Of a DNA stretch of 53,702 bases, positions 7,778 through 17,323 are shown one piece after another. The DNA is from Lachnospiraceae bacterium. GTDB taxonomy: Bacteria > Bacillota > Clostridia > Lachnospirales > Lachnospiraceae. The DNA lies in assembly GCA_024691125.1 (NCBI GenBank), contig JAILNV010000133.1, positions 1 through 53,702 on the forward strand, written 5' to 3'. The position numbers and the translations under genes are program-made. Every line of letters begins with the position of its first letter. The first letter of the stretch is position 1. A model generated the notes under the pieces. The model had not been told where the DNA came from, made no database searches, and saw only the letters and a program-made list of their open reading frames with translations.

Positions 7778-10060
7778 ATGAAAAAACGTAATGCGATCCT
7801 CACACTTGTCATAGTGATCGTACTGACCGTTGCCTTCGGGCTCATGGTTGTATACGGTGTGGGGAAGGACAAGGTAGGTGCAGCTTCGGAGATCAAACTG
7901 GGTCTTGATCTTGCAGGCGGTGTAAGTATCACATATCAGGCTGTTGGAGAGGAAAAGCCCTCCAATTCCGATATGGACGATACGATCTTCAAGCTTCAGA
8001 AGCGTGTTGAAGGCTACAGCACTGAGGCTCAGGTCTATAAGGAAGGAGAGGACCGTATCAACATCGAAATCCCCGGTGTTGAGGATGCAAATGCCGTATT
8101 GCAGGAATTGGGTAAACCCGGTCAGCTTTATTTCATTGCCCAGTATGATAAGGACGGGAATCCCAATTACAGCGGTAACGGTGTCCTCAGTAAAAGCATA
8201 GATGAGCTGAAGGAAGACGGTTCAATAGTTCTTGAGGGTACAGATGTACAGTCTGCAACCGGAGGAGCTTATCAGGATGAGCTTAAGGGCGTTCAGTATG
8301 TTGTAGAGCTGACACTCACACCGGAAGGTGCGCAGAAGTTCGCGGACGCTACCACAAAAGCAGTTACGAATCATGATTCCATAATGATCTATTATGACGG
8401 AGCAGCGGTAAGCATTCCCACTGTACAGTCAGCCATAACCAACGGTCAGGCACAGATCACAGGTATGGAGGATGCGGATAAGGCAGAGCAGCTTGCTTCA
8501 ACAATCCGTATAGGTGGCCTTAAGCTTGCACTTGAAGAATTAAGAAGTAATGTCGTAGGTGCCCAGCTGGGTTCTGAAGCGATAGCAACAAGTATAAAGG
8601 CCGGTATAATCGGTTTCGCGATAGTAGTTGTATTCATGCTTGCGGTTTTCCTTATCCCGGGTCTTTGTGCTTCACTTGCACTTGCTCTGTATATAGTAAT
8701 AGTGATGGTACTTCTTAACTTCTTCTCAGATGCGTTTGGTCTTACTCTTACGCTACCGGGTATAGCAGGTATCATCCTGTCGATAGGTATGGCGGTTGAT
8801 GCCAATGTTATTACCTTCGCACGTATACGTGAAGAGATCGCTGCGGGCAAAACGGTAAATACCGCTATCAAGCTTGGATATGAGAAGGCTTTCTCGGCAA
8901 TACTCGACGGAAACCTTACAACACTTATTGCGGCAGTGGTACTCGGAATCCTCGGTACCGGTTCCATCAAGGGTTTTGCAATAACTCTCGGAATAGGTAT
9001 TGTGGTTTCAATGTTTACGGCTCTCGTAGTTACCAAGAGGCTTCTGGTAGCATTCTACGATCTCGGACTTAAGGACGAGAAATACTTCGGAAAAGCAAAG
9101 CAGGGCAAGGCCATCGATTTCCTCGGAAAGAGAAAGCTCTTTATCGGTATCTCAGTTGCAGTGATCCTTGCCGGTTTCGTGGTTATGGGAATAAATGCCG
9201 GAGCGGGAAAGCATGCTCTTAATCTTTCACTTGAATTCCTGGGTGGTACATCTACAAACGTAACATTTAATGAAGATATGTCAGTGGCTGATATAGATGC
9301 AAAGGTTGTTCCGGTCATCGAAGGAATAACCGGAGACGGTAATGTACAGGTACAGAAGGTTGCCGGTAAGAACGAGGTTATCTTTAAAACAAGAACTCTG
9401 TCGGCAGAGGAAAGAACAAGGTTCTCGGATGAGATGGTTGAGAACTTCGGCGTTGAGGCAGAGAAAATTACTGCTGAGACGATAAGCTCAACGATCAGCT
9501 CCGAAATGAGCAGAAGCGCTGTCATCGCTGTTATTGTAGCCACCTTATGTATGCTGCTTTACATATGGTTCAGGTTCAGCGATGTTAAGTTCGGTTTCGG
9601 TTCGGTAACGGCGCTGCTTCACGATGTGCTGGTTGTACTTGCTTTCTATGCATTTTCGAGAGTATCGGTAGGTAATACCTTCATAGCATGTATGCTTACA
9701 ATAGTGGGTTATTCGATCAATGCCACCATCGTTATCTATGACAGGATAAGAGAAGTGCTGAGAGATTCACAGTATAATACAATGTCTCTGGAAGATAAGG
9801 TGAATATGTGTGTTAACCAGACGCTCACAAGAAGTATCTTCACTTCACTTACCACCTTCATCATGGTTGCAGTTCTGTATGTTCTGGGCGTAACTTCCAT
9901 AAAGGAATTCGCTCTTCCTCTTATGGTTGGTATCGTATGCGGTACATATTCTTCAATCTGCCTTGCAAGTGCACTGTGGTACATGTTCAAGACTCAGCAG
10001 TCAAAGAAGCCTGCAACCGTATCAGATACATCAAAAGGATCAAAAGCAAAGAATAAATAG
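7778..10060 (+). CDS. secDF: fused protein translocase subunit SecDF
   Basis: This membrane protein uses the ion gradient to help pull exported proteins through the SecYEG channel. SecD and SecF are fused into one chain of 760 residues. The SecD half has a first membrane helix, the LGLDLAGGVSI motif, a large outer domain and a block of membrane helices with GIAGIILSIGMAVDANVITFARI. The SecF half starts at about residue 450, with a first helix, SLEFLGGTSTNVTF and the second RND helix block (TIVGYSINATIVIYDRIRE). The start has a GGGAGA ribosome site. SCIFF genes are often found next to secDF in Clostridia, possibly because of shared expression rather than shared function. Confidence 0.97.
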   Translation: MKKRNAILTLVIVIVLTVAFGLMVVYGVGKDKVGAASEIKLGLDLAGGVSITYQAVGEEKPSNSDMDDTIFKLQKRVEGYSTEAQVYKEGEDRINIEIPGVEDANAVLQELGKPGQLYFIAQYDKDGNPNYSGNGVLSKSIDELKEDGSIVLEGTDVQSATGGAYQDELKGVQYVVELTLTPEGAQKFADATTKAVTNHDSIMIYYDGAAVSIPTVQSAITNGQAQITGMEDADKAEQLASTIRIGGLKLALEELRSNVVGAQLGSEAIATSIKAGIIGFAIVVVFMLAVFLIPGLCASLALALYIVIVMVLLNFFSDAFGLTLTLPGIAGIILSIGMAVDANVITFARIREEIAAGKTVNTAIKLGYEKAFSAILDGNLTTLIAAVVLGILGTGSIKGFAITLGIGIVVSMFTALVVTKRLLVAFYDLGLKDEKYFGKAKQGKAIDFLGKRKLFIGISVAVILAGFVVMGINAGAGKHALNLSLEFLGGTSTNVTFNEDMSVADIDAKVVPVIEGITGDGNVQVQKVAGKNEVIFKTRTLSAEERTRFSDEMVENFGVEAEKITAETISSTISSEMSRSAVIAVIVATLCMLLYIWFRFSDVKFGFGSVTALLHDVLVVLAFYAFSRVSVGNTFIACMLTIVGYSINATIVIYDRIREVLRDSQYNTMSLEDKVNMCVNQTLTRSIFTSLTTFIMVAVLYVLGVTSIKEFALPLMVGIVCGTYSSICLASALWYMFKTQQSKKPATVSDTSKGSKAKNK

Positions 10061-10079
10061 TAAATAACACTAAACGATA

Positions 10080-10117
10080 AGACCTCGCATTGGGTTCATA
10101 TGTGGGGTCTTTCTTTT
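10080..10117 (+). terminator. intrinsic terminator after secDF
   Basis: An 11-base stem (AGACCTCGCAT with ATGTGGGGTCT, including G-U pairs) with a 9-base loop is followed by TTCTTTT. It separates the SCIFF-secDF unit from recJ. Confidence 0.75.
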
Positions 10118-10148
10118 ATATTAAAAGACGCAAAACAGGAAAGCCAAA

Positions 10149-11876
10149 ATGAAGAACTGGTATGTGGCAAACAAAAAAGCAGATTTTAACACAATAGCAC
10201 TTAAGTACGGCATCTCTCCGATACTCGCACGTATTATAAGAAACCGTGATATAACTGAAGATGATCAGATCGACATGTATTTAAACGGCAGACCTGAAGA
10301 TATGAGAGATCCGCACCTTATGAAGGATATGGATAAGGCTGTCTCAATTCTTTATAAAGCCATCGGTGAAGGGAAGAGGATCCTTATAATCGGCGACTAT
10401 GATATCGACGGAGTATGTTCATCATATATCCTGCTCAAGGGCATCATGGAAGCCGGCGGTACAGCAGATGTCAGACTGCCCGAACGTATGACGGACGGAT
10501 ACGGGATGAATATGGGTATGGTTGATGAGGCTCTTAAATCGGGTACCGGACTTATCATAACCTGTGACAACGGAATAAGTGCATCTGAAGAGATCCGGTA
10601 TGCGGTTGATAAAGGCATAGATGTGATCGTCACAGACCATCATGAGGTTCCCTACGAAGAGACTGATACCGGGAAGAAATATAAACTGCCTCCCGCAAAT
10701 GCGGTTGTTGATCCCAAGCAGGATGACTGTCCGTATCTTTTTAAGGAAATATGCGGTGGAATGGTTGCCTATAAGCTTATACAGTGTCTGTTTGAGAAAG
10801 CAGGCTGTTCAGATAAGAAAGAGCTGTTAAGAGAGCTGCTTATGTTTGCCGGTTTCGCAACCGTAGGCGATGTGATGGAGCTGAGGGATGAAAACAGAAT
10901 AGCCGTTAAGTATGCCATTAAGGAAATGAAGACTACGAAGAACTTCGGAATGAACTGCCTTATAGATGTTCAGAAGGTGGACAGGAGCAGGCTTTCTCCT
11001 TATCATATCGGATTCATACTGGGACCGTGTATTAATGCTACGGGACGTCTGGATTCGCCGAAAAGAGCTCTTGAGATGTTTATGAAAGGAAATCATGAAG
11101 AAGCACTTTCAATAGCACTGGAGCTTAAGGATCTTAACGATAAACGCAAGGATATGACAGATCATTATACTAAGCTTGCCGTGGATATGGTAAACGGTTC
11201 AGGTGAGTTATCATCCGACCGCGTACTATGTGTTTATCTTCCCGAATGTCATGAAAGTATTGCAGGTATAGTCGCAGGCAAGCTAAGGGAAGCCTTCTAT
11301 AAACCTTCATTTGTCCTTACAAAGGGCGGTGAAGAAGTAAAAGGATCCGGACGATCGATAGAAGCCTATGATATGCATGCGGAAATGATAAAATGTGAAG
11401 ATCTTTTTATAAAGTTCGGAGGACATAAGGCAGCCGCCGGTCTGTCAATGTATGAGGATAAGATAGATGAACTGAGGCAGCGTCTCAATGCTAACTGTAC
11501 GCTGACGGAGGATGATCTTACCGAAAAGATCACTGCAGATATGCGAATGCCCGTAGAATATGTATCCCTTGGTCTGGCCCGCGAACTGGACAGACTGGAG
11601 CCTTACGGTAACGGAAACAGGAAACCGATGTTTGCAGAGAAGGATCTTGCGGCAGAAGATATAAGAGTGTTCGGAAAAAACAGAAACGTTGTAAAGATGA
11701 AGTTAAAGTCTGCAAACGGCGGTAACGCAGGAGCAGATGCCATATGCTTCGGTGACGGAGACAGGATAGCGGAAGAATTAAGGTCTAAGGATAAGCTTTC
11801 TATTATGTATGAGCTTTCGGTTAATGAGTATATGGGAACGGAACGAGTAGAGCTTGTTTTGAAAGAATGGAAGTAA
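10149..11876 (+). CDS. recJ: single-stranded-DNA exonuclease RecJ
   Basis: RecJ degrades single-stranded DNA 5' to 3' in recombination and mismatch repair. The DHH phosphoesterase motifs are present: GDYDIDGVCSSY (about residues 81-92), CDNGISA, and the metal-binding VTDHHEV (about residue 160). The DHHA1 domain follows with GSGRS and KFGGHKAAAG, and an OB-like C-terminal domain ends in VELVLKEWK. At 575 residues it is close to the usual bacterial length. The ATG has AGGAAA upstream. The gene stands behind a terminator, so it probably has its own promoter in the short gap. Confidence 0.95.
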   Translation: MKNWYVANKKADFNTIALKYGISPILARIIRNRDITEDDQIDMYLNGRPEDMRDPHLMKDMDKAVSILYKAIGEGKRILIIGDYDIDGVCSSYILLKGIMEAGGTADVRLPERMTDGYGMNMGMVDEALKSGTGLIITCDNGISASEEIRYAVDKGIDVIVTDHHEVPYEETDTGKKYKLPPANAVVDPKQDDCPYLFKEICGGMVAYKLIQCLFEKAGCSDKKELLRELLMFAGFATVGDVMELRDENRIAVKYAIKEMKTTKNFGMNCLIDVQKVDRSRLSPYHIGFILGPCINATGRLDSPKRALEMFMKGNHEEALSIALELKDLNDKRKDMTDHYTKLAVDMVNGSGELSSDRVLCVYLPECHESIAGIVAGKLREAFYKPSFVLTKGGEEVKGSGRSIEAYDMHAEMIKCEDLFIKFGGHKAAAGLSMYEDKIDELRQRLNANCTLTEDDLTEKITADMRMPVEYVSLGLARELDRLEPYGNGNRKPMFAEKDLAAEDIRVFGKNRNVVKMKLKSANGGNAGADAICFGDGDRIAEELRSKDKLSIMYELSVNEYMGTERVELVLKEWK

Positions 11877-11882
11877 ATTGTA

Positions 11883-11931
11883 TCAGGGAGTATGATCAGA
11901 AAAGAATAGGTGTAAATGTTTCAGGGAGTAT
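11883..11931 (+). repeat. 11-bp direct repeat upstream of murE
   Basis: TCAGGGAGTAT occurs at 11883-11893 and again at 11921-11931. The second copy runs into TATAAT (11929-11934), a possible -10 element for murE with no clear -35. The repeat could be an operator, or an accidental duplication. Confidence 0.35.
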
Positions 11932-11961
11932 AATTTACAAAGAATGGGAGGAAGAACAGAT

Positions 11962-13416
11962 ATGAAGCTGCAGGATTTAATTAAAGACTTTGAGTACAGC
12001 TGTGTAAACGGTTCATTGGACAGAGATATAACAGAGGTCGTGTACGATTCGCGAAAGATTAGCGAAGGCTGTCTTTTTGTATGTGTTAAGGGAGCTAATT
12101 TCGACGGCCACAGCGCCGTACCGCAGGCCTGCGAAAAAAAAGCCGCTGCCGTTCTTATTGAACAGGATGCGGAAGTTACGGGAGACATAACGGTCATACG
12201 CGTGGAAAGCACCAGATATGCAATGGCTCATGTTGCGGCTGCTCTTAACGGCTATCCTTCAAAAAAGCTTAAGATGATAGGCATAACAGGTACCAAGGGC
12301 AAGACCACAACAACATATCTTATAAAAAACATACTGGAAAATGCAGGTTATAAGGTGGGGCTCATCGGAACCATAGAAGTTATCATCGGTGATACACATA
12401 TCCATGCCGAAAATACAACGCCCGAATCATATGTTTTACAGGATTATCTTAAAAGAATGGTCGATGCCGGCATGGATGCCGTGGTTATGGAGGTATCTTC
12501 ACAGGGACTTATGCTTCACCGTACTGCGGCAATTGATTTCGAACTCGGAATATTTACAAATATCGAGCCGGATCATATCGGTCCCAATGAGCATACCGAT
12601 TTCGAACATTATATGTCGTGCAAGAGCATGCTTTTCAGACAGTGCAGAACAGGTATACTTAACGGTGATGACAGCCATGTTGACGAAATACTTAAGGATC
12701 ATACCTGTGAAGTCGAAAAATACGGTCTTAATGAAGGCAATGACATAGTTGCAAAGGATATTGAATTCATTACGGGAAAGGGATATCTGGGAGTATCCTT
12801 CAGGACGGAGGGGCTTATTGAAATGAGAGCCGAGGCGGATCTGCCCGGAATATTCAGCGTGTATAATTCACTGTGTGCAATAGCCGTATGCAGGCATTTT
12901 AACATAAATGAGGAAAACATATTAAAGGCACTTAAGGAGGCAAAGGTCAAGGGACGTATTGAGATGATAAAGGTATCGGATGATTTTACCCTGATGATCG
13001 ATTATGCTCATAACGCGATGGCCCTCGAAAGCCTTCTGACAACACTTAAAGAATATAAGCCAAAGCGTCTTGTATGTCTGTTCGGATGCGGCGGGAACAG
13101 ATCAAAGCTGAGACGTTATGATATGGGTGAGGTTTCCGGCAGGCTTGCCGATCTTACCGTCATCACTTCGGACAACCCCAGGTTTGAGGAGCCGCTTGAC
13201 ATAATTAAGGATATTGAGACGGGAATATCCAAAACAGACGGAAAACACATCTCCATTCCCGACCGTAAGGATGCCATACGATACGTTATAAACAATGGAC
13301 AGCCCGGAGATATAATCGTACTTGCAGGCAAGGGACATGAGGATTATCAGGAAATAAAGGGAGTTAAATACCCTATGGATGAAAGAGTCCTGATAGATGA
13401 GATCATGAATGAATAG
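11962..13416 (+). CDS. murE: UDP-MurNAc-dipeptide: meso-diaminopimelate ligase
   Basis: MurE adds the third amino acid to the peptidoglycan stem peptide. The protein has the three Mur ligase domains: an N-terminal UMAG-binding domain, a central ATPase with ITGTKGKTTTTY at about residue 110, and a C-terminal domain with TSDNPRFEEP. The DNPR signature is typical of enzymes that add meso-diaminopimelate, so this cell wall is probably DAP-type. I chose ATG 11962 (484 residues) over an in-frame ATG at 11944 because the ribosome site GGGAGG overlaps the codons directly after 11944 and is well spaced to 11962. Confidence 0.95.
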   Translation: MKLQDLIKDFEYSCVNGSLDRDITEVVYDSRKISEGCLFVCVKGANFDGHSAVPQACEKKAAAVLIEQDAEVTGDITVIRVESTRYAMAHVAAALNGYPSKKLKMIGITGTKGKTTTTYLIKNILENAGYKVGLIGTIEVIIGDTHIHAENTTPESYVLQDYLKRMVDAGMDAVVMEVSSQGLMLHRTAAIDFELGIFTNIEPDHIGPNEHTDFEHYMSCKSMLFRQCRTGILNGDDSHVDEILKDHTCEVEKYGLNEGNDIVAKDIEFITGKGYLGVSFRTEGLIEMRAEADLPGIFSVYNSLCAIAVCRHFNINEENILKALKEAKVKGRIEMIKVSDDFTLMIDYAHNAMALESLLTTLKEYKPKRLVCLFGCGGNRSKLRRYDMGEVSGRLADLTVITSDNPRFEEPLDIIKDIETGISKTDGKHISIPDRKDAIRYVINNGQPGDIIVLAGKGHEDYQEIKGVKYPMDERVLIDEIMNE

Positions 13417-13455
13417 AAATGATTCTAAATATGGCTAAAAACCCACATTTTCCGC

Positions 13456-13484
13456 TTGATTAGTGGACATGGTTATGTTATATT
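13456..13484 (+). promoter_or_regulatory. sigma-A-type promoter for rpsB-tsf
   Basis: TTGATT (13456-13461) and TATATT (13479-13484) are separated by exactly 17 bases. A TGT before the -10 makes it an extended -10 promoter. It lies 108 bases before the rpsB start, leaving a structured leader. Confidence 0.8.
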
Positions 13485-13518
13485 TATGAAGTTGCAATAA
13501 AAATCACGTTTGCGGATA

Positions 13519-13560
13519 GGCAGACCGGTGCCTTGCTCGGGTGGTCTGTTAAAGGAAGCA
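13519..13560 (+). ncRNA. structured 5' leader of rpsB (putative)
   Basis: CAGACC at 13521-13526 can pair with GGTCTG at 13543-13548 around a GC-rich loop, within the roughly 100-base leader between promoter and rpsB. Ribosomal protein operons are often controlled by such leaders; I cannot match this one to a named RNA family. Confidence 0.35.
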
Positions 13561-13592
13561 GACGGAAGTCAAACCAAACGGAGGTAAAGAAA

Positions 13593-14372
13593 ATGAGCGT
13601 AATTTCAATGAAGCAGTTGCTTGAAGCAGGTGTTCATTTCGGACACCAGACCAGAAGATGGAACCCTAAGATGGCTCCTTATATCTACACCGAGAGGAAC
13701 GGTATCTACATTATCGATCTTCAGAAGTCGGTAGGAATGGTTGACGATGCTTACAATGCAGTAGTATCTATCGCTGAGCAGGGCGGAACCATCCTGTTCG
13801 TCGGAACAAAGAAGCAGGCACAGGATGCAGTCAAGGTTGAGGCTGAGCGCTGCGGCATGTACTATGTAAATGAGAGATGGCTTGGTGGTATGCTCACCAA
13901 CTTCAAGACCATCCAGAGCCGTATCAAGAGGCTTAAGGACATCGAGAGAATGTCAGAGGACGGTACATTCGATGTGCTTCCCAAGAAAGAGGTTATCGAG
14001 CTTCGCAAGGAATGGGACAAGCTTGAGAAGAACCTTGGCGGTATCAAGGAAATGAAGAGGATTCCCGATGCGATCTTCGTAGTTGATCCCAAGAAGGAAA
14101 GGATCTGTGTTCAGGAGGCACATGCACTCGGAATTACTCTTATCGGTATAGCAGATACCAACTGCGATCCCGAGGAGCTTGACTACGTTATACCCGGTAA
14201 TGATGATGCAATAAGAGCCGTTAAGCTTATCGTAAGCAAGATGGCAGATGCAGTTATAGAAGGACATCAGGGTGAGACAGCAGAGACTGAGGCTGATATG
14301 GCTGAAGCAGCTAATGCAGCTGAAGATGCAGAGCCTGCAGATATCGAAGAGGTTGCTGCTGCAGAAGCTTAA
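13593..14372 (+). CDS. rpsB: 30S ribosomal protein S2
   Basis: S2 is a late-assembling protein of the small ribosomal subunit. The sequence is full length at 259 residues, with the signature start [22 protein letters not shown] and the block [13 protein letters not shown]. It ends in an acidic, Ala/Glu-rich tail of about 33 residues. The start is ATG 13593, preceded by GGAGG; an upstream in-frame TTG at 13533 would add unrelated leader sequence. It forms an operon with tsf. Confidence 0.97.
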   Translation: MSVISMKQLLEAGVHFGHQTRRWNPKMAPYIYTERNGIYIIDLQKSVGMVDDAYNAVVSIAEQGGTILFVGTKKQAQDAVKVEAERCGMYYVNERWLGGMLTNFKTIQSRIKRLKDIERMSEDGTFDVLPKKEVIELRKEWDKLEKNLGGIKEMKRIPDAIFVVDPKKERICVQEAHALGITLIGIADTNCDPEELDYVIPGNDDAIRAVKLIVSKMADAVIEGHQGETAETEADMAEAANAAEDAEPADIEEVAAAEA

Positions 14373-14454
14373 CAGAAGCCTGTGACGTTTCAGATCAAAC
14401 AGCAGTTATAACAGATAAATAAATAGTTACCGATAATTACAGGAGGAAATATAA

Positions 14455-15540
14455 ATGGCTAACATTACAGCAGCAATGGTCAAGGAGCTTCGTGAAATGA
14501 CCGGCGCAGGTATGATGGATTGTAAGAAGGCTCTTAACGAGACCGATGGTAATATGGATGAGGCAGTAGAGTTCTTAAGAAAGAGCGGAGCTGCCAAGGC
14601 AGTTAAGAAGGCAAGCAGAATAGCTGCCGAGGGTATCTGCCGTATAGCATGCGAAGGAAATACAGCAGTAGTTGTAGAAGTAAATTCAGAGACTGACTTC
14701 GTTGCAAAGAACGAAGTATTCCAGGAATTCGTACAGAAGGTTGCGGATACGGCTCTTGCATCCGGACTTCAGGGCGGAAAGGACGGCGAGGATGTTGCTG
14801 CACTTCTTGAGAAGGACGGACTTAACGATCTCCTCGTTGAGAAGACTGCAAAGATAGGTGAGAAGCTCTCCGTAAGACGTTTTGACAGGGTAGAGGCTGA
14901 CTGCGTTGCTACATATATTCACGGCGGCGGAAGGATAGGCGTTATCGTGGCAGGAAACGGTGCCTGCGATGATGCTGCCAAGGATGCTCTTACCAATATT
15001 GCAATGCAGGTAGCAGCTATGTCACCTCAGTATATCTGCCGTGATGAGATATCTGCAGAGAATCTGGCTAAGGAGAAAGAGATAACAATAGACAGCGCAC
15101 TTAACGATCCCGAGACACTTCCTAAGCCCATACTTAATGATGTATTCACAAAGGCTCTTGAAGGAAATAAGTTAAATGATGCTGACAAGGCTGTATATGA
15201 AGAGAAGAAGAATGACAAGTATCTGTTCAACTTCCTCTCAGAGGATGCAAAGAATGCACTGGCAGCGCTTGCAATGGAAGGTAAGGCTGAATATGTTGAG
15301 AACAAGATATTCAGCGGTCTTGTAGAGGGACGTATTTCCAAGCATCTTAAGGAAATCTGCCTTATGGATCAGGTTTATGTAAGAGCAGAAGACGGTAAGC
15401 AGACAGTAGCAAAATATCTTGAATCAGTTAACAAGGAACTTAAGATCGCAGAATTCGTACGCTTCGAAGTAGGCGAAGGAATGGAAAAGAAGAACGAAGA
15501 CTTCGCAGCTGAGGTTGCTGCCCAGATGGCAGGAAACTAA
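14455..15540 (+). CDS. tsf: translation elongation factor Ts
   Basis: EF-Ts recycles EF-Tu by exchanging GDP for GTP. The N-terminal UBA-like domain (VKELREMTGAGMMDCKKAL) and the core TDFVAKNE motif are intact, as is the C-terminal VEGRISKHLKEICLMDQ block. At 361 residues it is longer than the usual roughly 290-310. The extra 50 or so residues lie between EKEITI and VEGRI, at about residues 220-280, and are rich in charged residues (NKLNDADKAVYEEKKNDKYL). AGGAGG precedes the ATG. Confidence 0.96.
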   Translation: MANITAAMVKELREMTGAGMMDCKKALNETDGNMDEAVEFLRKSGAAKAVKKASRIAAEGICRIACEGNTAVVVEVNSETDFVAKNEVFQEFVQKVADTALASGLQGGKDGEDVAALLEKDGLNDLLVEKTAKIGEKLSVRRFDRVEADCVATYIHGGGRIGVIVAGNGACDDAAKDALTNIAMQVAAMSPQYICRDEISAENLAKEKEITIDSALNDPETLPKPILNDVFTKALEGNKLNDADKAVYEEKKNDKYLFNFLSEDAKNALAALAMEGKAEYVENKIFSGLVEGRISKHLKEICLMDQVYVRAEDGKQTVAKYLESVNKELKIAEFVRFEVGEGMEKKNEDFAAEVAAQMAGN

Positions 15541-15573
15541 GGTCTGGTTTTATTTATAACTGATCGTTACAGT

Positions 15574-15613
15574 ACACCCGGAGCTGTATAGAGGCTCCGG
15601 GTGTCTGTTTTCT
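15574..15613 (+). terminator. intrinsic terminator of the rpsB-tsf operon
   Basis: ACACCCGGAGC (15574-15584) pairs fully with GCTCCGGGTGT (15594-15604), followed by a T-rich stretch. This is a strong hairpin, placed 34 bases after the tsf stop. Confidence 0.9.
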
Positions 15614-15709
15614 GAATTAATATCGTAACCATAGTCAGAACCGTGTTATACTTATGCTGTAAGTATTGTGAATAATCAAAATCTAACTCCTAATAACAGG
15701 TACTTAAAA

Positions 15710-16429
15710 ATGAAAGATATTTCGGAATCAAGAAAAAATATTGAGGATATAGACAGACAGATGGCTGCACTGTTTGAAAAGCGTATGCAGTGCTCACATG
15801 AAATAGCCGAATATAAAAAAGCAAAGGGTATACCCGTATTCGACAGCAGCCGTGAGAAGTCTCTTATCGAAAAAAACGAAGCCTACATAGTCGATACTGA
15901 ATTAAAGCCTTATTACAGACAGTTTATGAAGGACATAATGGATATATCCAAGCAGTATCAGCGGTCTCTTTATAAAGAGGAAACGAGTAAAATAAAAATA
16001 AGGGTAATAAATGGACCTAATATAAATATGCTTGGCATACGTGAGCCTGATATATACGGTAGGATCACTTATAAAGAGCTAGTAAGGCTGATAGAAGAGC
16101 ATGCAGCGGAAAAGGATATTTATGTTGAAGTAATGCAGAGCAATCATGAAGGTGATCTGGTTGATATGCTTCAGGACTGCTATGGGAAGGCAGACGGGAT
16201 AGTGATCAATCCCGGTGCCTGTACACATACAAGCGTTGCCATCCTCGATGCGCTTAAGGCAATATCCGTACCTGCAGTAGAGGTTCATATTTCCGAAGTA
16301 GATAAGCGGGAGGATTTCAGACAGATAAGCTATATAAGGCAGGCATGTATGGCTACGATAACGGGACATGGCGTTAACGGTTATCTTGAAGCCATTGATA
16401 TGCTTAAGGAAAATCATAACGCCAAATAA
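15710..16429 (+). CDS. fusion of AroQ-class chorismate mutase and type II 3-dehydroquinate dehydratase
   Basis: One chain joins two shikimate-pathway activities. Residues 1-90 are an AroQ-fold chorismate mutase (chorismate to prephenate). The expected active-site residues can be placed: Arg in SESRKN, Arg in EKRM, Lys in EYKKAKG, Asp/Arg/Glu in FDSSRE and Gln in SKQYQ. The rest is a type II dehydroquinase with INGPNINMLGIREPDIYG (catalytic Tyr), NPGACTHTSVAILDAL and VEVHISEVDKREDF. ATG 15710 is chosen; a GTG at 15668 is in frame but has no ribosome site and would sit on the likely promoter. TyrA follows 16 bases later, so chorismate flow to tyrosine is encoded together. Confidence 0.88.
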   Translation: MKDISESRKNIEDIDRQMAALFEKRMQCSHEIAEYKKAKGIPVFDSSREKSLIEKNEAYIVDTELKPYYRQFMKDIMDISKQYQRSLYKEETSKIKIRVINGPNINMLGIREPDIYGRITYKELVRLIEEHAAEKDIYVEVMQSNHEGDLVDMLQDCYGKADGIVINPGACTHTSVAILDALKAISVPAVEVHISEVDKREDFRQISYIRQACMATITGHGVNGYLEAIDMLKENHNAK

Positions 16430-16445
16430 AAAACAGAGGAACGCT

Positions 16446-17315
16446 ATGGAATGGATAAACAGAAGTAAAGTACTTATTGTCGGACTCGGCCTTATGGGAG
16501 GAAGCTATGCCAAAGCTTTAAAACGGCTCGGATACTATGTGTCTGCAATAGATAAAAGCAGTGGGGCTGTACAATATGCCTTAGATAATAGTATAATAGA
16601 TGCCGGTTCAAGTGAGCCCGATGAAGCGCTGATCTCAGAAGCAGATACCATAATTTTTGCTTTATATCCGGGAATTATAGCAGAGTGGATAAGAAATAAC
16701 CAGTCTTATTTCAGACCCGGCATAATAATAACCGATGTCACCGGGATCAAGGGTGCGGTTGTTTATGATATACAGGAAGTACTACGGGATGATGTTGAAT
16801 TCATTGCAGCTCATCCAATGGCCGGACGTGAACTGAGCGGAGTCGAGAACTCTGATGAGAGGATATTCAGAGAGGCTAATTATATAGTGGTGCCTACCGA
16901 TAAGAATTCTCAGGAAGCAATTGAATGGTGTGAGAATCTCGGGAGGCTTCTCGGCTTTTCAAATGTATCCGTACTTTCGCCTGATGAGCATGACAGGATG
17001 ATAGCTTATGTATCACAGCTGACACATTGCATAGCAGTATCACTGATGACCTGCCATGATGATGAAGGACTTGCCGATTATACCGGAGATTCATTCAGGG
17101 ATCTTACAAGGATAGCCCGAATAAACGAGAATATGTGGACAGAGCTTTTCTTTATGAACAAAGATAAGCTTCTTGAAGAAATGGATGCGTTTATAAATGA
17201 ATTCCAGTTCATAAGATACTGCATTGAAAACGAGGATTCCGAAGCCCTTAAGGCTAAGATGAGGCTGTCTACGGAACGAAGAAAAGCATTTGACAGAAAC
17301 AGATCGAAGGAATAG
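16446..17315 (+). CDS. tyrA: prephenate dehydrogenase
   Basis: This NAD(P)-dependent enzyme oxidatively decarboxylates prephenate to 4-hydroxyphenylpyruvate in tyrosine synthesis. The dinucleotide fold starts at the N-terminus with VGLGLMGGSYAKAL. The catalytic region has HPMAGRELSG and the helical C-terminal domain has SQLTHCIAVSL and TGDSFRDLTRIA. Its 289 residues fit a TyrA without an ACT domain, so feedback control by tyrosine through ACT is not visible. The start is ATG 16446, with AGAGGAA upstream; an earlier in-frame ATG at 16368 would overlap the previous gene by 60 bases. Confidence 0.94.
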   Translation: MEWINRSKVLIVGLGLMGGSYAKALKRLGYYVSAIDKSSGAVQYALDNSIIDAGSSEPDEALISEADTIIFALYPGIIAEWIRNNQSYFRPGIIITDVTGIKGAVVYDIQEVLRDDVEFIAAHPMAGRELSGVENSDERIFREANYIVVPTDKNSQEAIEWCENLGRLLGFSNVSVLSPDEHDRMIAYVSQLTHCIAVSLMTCHDDEGLADYTGDSFRDLTRIARINENMWTELFFMNKDKLLEEMDAFINEFQFIRYCIENEDSEALKAKMRLSTERRKAFDRNRSKE

Positions 17316-17323
17316 TGGTAAAA

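Noticed and set aside
15668-15709. GTG at 15668 as the start of the chorismate mutase/dehydroquinase fusion
   Set aside because: No ribosome site upstream, and the extra residues (Asn/Gln-rich) are outside the chorismate mutase fold.
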